Of a stretch of 64,000 nt of DNA, positions 21,561 through 64,000 are shown piece by piece. The stretch comes from Leptoclinus maculatus. Taxonomy: Eukaryota > Chordata > Actinopteri > Perciformes > Stichaeidae. Position 1 is the stretch's first letter; each line of letters begins with the position of its first letter. Below the pieces are notes generated by a model, which saw only the letters and a list, made by a program, of their open reading frames with translations, did not search any database and was not told where the DNA came from. A program made the translations under genes and the position numbers. Location of the stretch: NCBI GenBank assembly GCA_032191485.1, contig JAVDOI010000068.1, positions 159,501 to 223,500 on the forward strand. The letters run 5' to 3'.

Positions 21561-22780
21561 ATTCTGTTATGAATATTTGCAGCACGTGCGGAAACGGTGG
21601 TCGGGTGTGCGCGAGCGCAGTGAAACAAAGCCGGATATTAACTTGATAACCGCCAGCAGGTCCGGGGCCAGACCCGTGACAGTAAACGTGTGCCTCCATG
21701 CCCTGAAGCTGTGATGACATATTAACGTGCTCTGTTTACCGTAACTACACGTATTTAATATAGCCGAAGTATAACAGTCATAGCTGTTCGCATTAACCCC
21801 GTTTGTATACTGTATACATACCAACGACAGTTGTTCACAAAACTGGTTTGAATTAAAAAAAGTACCGTTTGAATTCATTAGTACCAAAAAAACAACCATG
21901 ATCCAGACGACAACATAATATTCGGATTTCCGAGGGACATAAAATCGACTCGACATTCAGCAGTAGCGCGAGACCAGAAGCCCTGAAACATTATGTAGAC
22001 ACGAGACTCAAATGAGCCCGCGTTCAAAATGGACATATTAGAGTCGAAATGGGCAAGTCGGTGCTGCTATAACAAATTACAAATGAAGGCGGTTTGTTTT
22101 TCTTAGACCTGACCTCGTGCCGGAGCGTGTTACCCGTTAGAAAGAGTTGTTTATCACATTAGCTGCGCTTGTTGCGCCGGTATCCACCAGAGGGCGCTAT
22201 CCTCTCAAATTACGAGCTAACGTTCGCTACAGGTGCCGCTGTGACAGGTAGGGACCCTAAATATGTAGCTAACTTACTCAATAAACGTGATTTTAAAATG
22301 TTTAATAGCGTTATAGGTCGTGACCCTCAATTCAAAGACGAGCTTTTAAAAAAAACCTAGTTAAAGCTTTTAATTAAGACGTTTATTTCTGTCTTTACTT
22401 GCTAGCATATATTTGCATTTGGCTATTAGGAGTAATGTTAGCTATTTACACTTAGCCTCACAGCAGTGGTCACCTCACACATTACAGTTCGTTGTGGAAT
22501 TCAAAAAGAGTAAAAAGTAGAACAATACAGTGACTCTGTGACTCGGTCTTTATGATGTGAATTACAGTATTAGTTTTTTTACGTCATGTTTTTAAATATT
22601 TATAACCTGCTAGGGCATATTAGACATTCTCTAGTAAACAAGCTGAATTAATTCAGTGCAGCTGCCGTTTGGTTAGTTAATGGCTTTACTTAATTATTTA
22701 TTGTGATTTTTTTAATATTCTGTAAAAAGGCTAAACCACAGTAGGGAAATTAATGTAGCGTTAAGCCTCAATGGCCACCG
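21561..22780. other. Intergenic region between ralgapb and prex1
   Basis: Only about 1.2 kb separates the ralgapb poly(A) signal from the prex1 promoter. It holds a CTCF-like motif (22184-22197), GCTAAC/GCTAGC motifs, and two unexplained open frames: 129 codons on the minus strand (21567-21956) and about 65 codons on the plus strand (22163-22360) with no ATG at its start. I recognise neither and think both are probably chance. Confidence 0.7.
22184..22197 (+). promoter_or_regulatory. CTCF-like motif at the ralgapb/prex1 boundary
   Basis: CCACCAGAGGGCGC matches every position of the CTCF core consensus. It lies about 640 bases after the last ralgapb poly(A) signal and about 1 kb before the prex1 ATG, which is where an insulator would be expected. 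Confidence 0.55.
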
Positions 22781-22789
22781 TTACAGATG

Positions 22790-22834
22790 TTTCTGTGTTT
22801 GTTTTTGTGTGCTCACTGCAGAAGTGAGCTGCTC

Positions 22835-22896
<62 letters not shown>

Positions 22897-23203
22897 CTCC
22901 TCCTCCTCTCTGCCGTCTCTCCAATCTGAACGGTTCTACTGTCGCCTCGCTCGCTCTCAGCTGGTGCTGTGACCACACAGCCAGAGGCTCTCCGCTCGTC
23001 GCTTCGGTACTTCTGCTGTGAAACTTTATCTCCCGTGTGTGTGTGTGGTGCGTTGCGTTTGCGCGTGGCACCTCGCGAGGGTTTTTTGGGAAACTTGCTG
23101 CCGCGAGATGGACTGAAGCAAACAAACTCTGCAAAGTGTGGATACTCAGAACGAGGAGAGTATTTGTGTTGAGAGCAGCCTCTCTGCGGGTTGAATTAGC
23201 ACC
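22790..23203 (+). promoter_or_regulatory. prex1: prex1 promoter and 5' leader
   Basis: CpG-richer sequence with a compound microsatellite, (GT)15 (CT)13 (CCT)5, at 22837-22909, then GCGTTGCGTTTGCGCGTGGC-type sequence. A two-codon upstream ORF (ATG GAC TGA, 23108-23116) precedes the main ATG. The main start lies in AGCACCATGG, an excellent Kozak context. The transcription start cannot be set from sequence. Confidence 0.55.
22837..22909 (+). repeat. Compound (GT)n(CT)n(CCT)n microsatellite in the prex1 promoter/leader
   Basis: A GT array passes directly into a CT array and then CCT units. If transcribed it would be a UG then pyrimidine-rich leader element. Confidence 0.9.
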
Positions 23204-63818
<40,615 letters not shown>

Positions 63819-64000
63819 GTGAGACGAAGCAAAGCCCTTTATTTCTCTCTCTGTCTGTTTGGTAAACCTCAAACATCATCTTGAGGCTCTTTGCAGCTCT
63901 CTTGTCACGTTTTTAACTTTGTTTAGTCATCTCGTCCTCTGGTTTTTTTTGGTTTGTTTTCCTGCCTCTCTTCTCTTCTTTCTCTGATTCACATTCTCCT

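Noticed and set aside
21567..21956. 129-codon minus-strand open frame between the genes
   Set aside because: No recognised family, no strong start context, and no codon bias; likely chance.

Overview
The window is vertebrate nuclear DNA, almost certainly from a ray-finned fish and most likely a percomorph. The evidence is GT-AG introns, fish-like protein divergence from the human orthologues, very many CA/GT microsatellites, and interspersed repeats of types common in teleost genomes. I see no prokaryotic, viral, CRISPR or operon-like feature. This is a read of raw sequence with no database search; family assignments rest on remembered vertebrate orthologues.

Layout. (1) Positions 1-1.2 kb probably hold the 3' end of an unidentified + strand gene, with a canonical AATAAA and a downstream GU-rich stretch. 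(2) Positions 1.6-2.3 kb are an A/T-rich foldback repeat just upstream of the next promoter. (3) A complete ralgapb gene lies on the + strand: a non-coding first exon ending near 2626, ATG at 3715, stop at 19545-19547, 29 coding exons, 1504 codons in one unbroken frame, and poly(A) signals at 21431 and 21537. It encodes the beta (regulatory) subunit of the Ral GTPase-activating complex. (4) A short intergenic stretch of about 1.2 kb carries a strong CTCF-like motif. (5) prex1 (P-Rex1, a Rac GEF activated by PIP3 and G-beta-gamma) starts on the + strand at 23204 and runs off the window. Eleven coding exons (450 complete codons) cover the N-terminus, the DH and PH domains and the first part of DEP1. 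Its first intron is 16.9 kb.

Both genes act on small GTPase signalling (Ral inactivation, Rac activation), but nothing here shows co-regulation; tandem adjacency is the only link.

The most noteworthy observations are a fish-type polyglutamine run in RalGAP-beta, a 42-base poly-C tract that serves as the polypyrimidine tract of the last ralgapb intron, an apparent excess of poly-C over poly-G runs on the transcribed strand, a hAT-like MITE with a clean 8-bp target duplication and a nested 45-bp inverted repeat, CTCF-like motifs around the promoter and boundary, and a (GT)112 array in prex1. I did not find an undescribed biological system; most of the window is ordinary intron.
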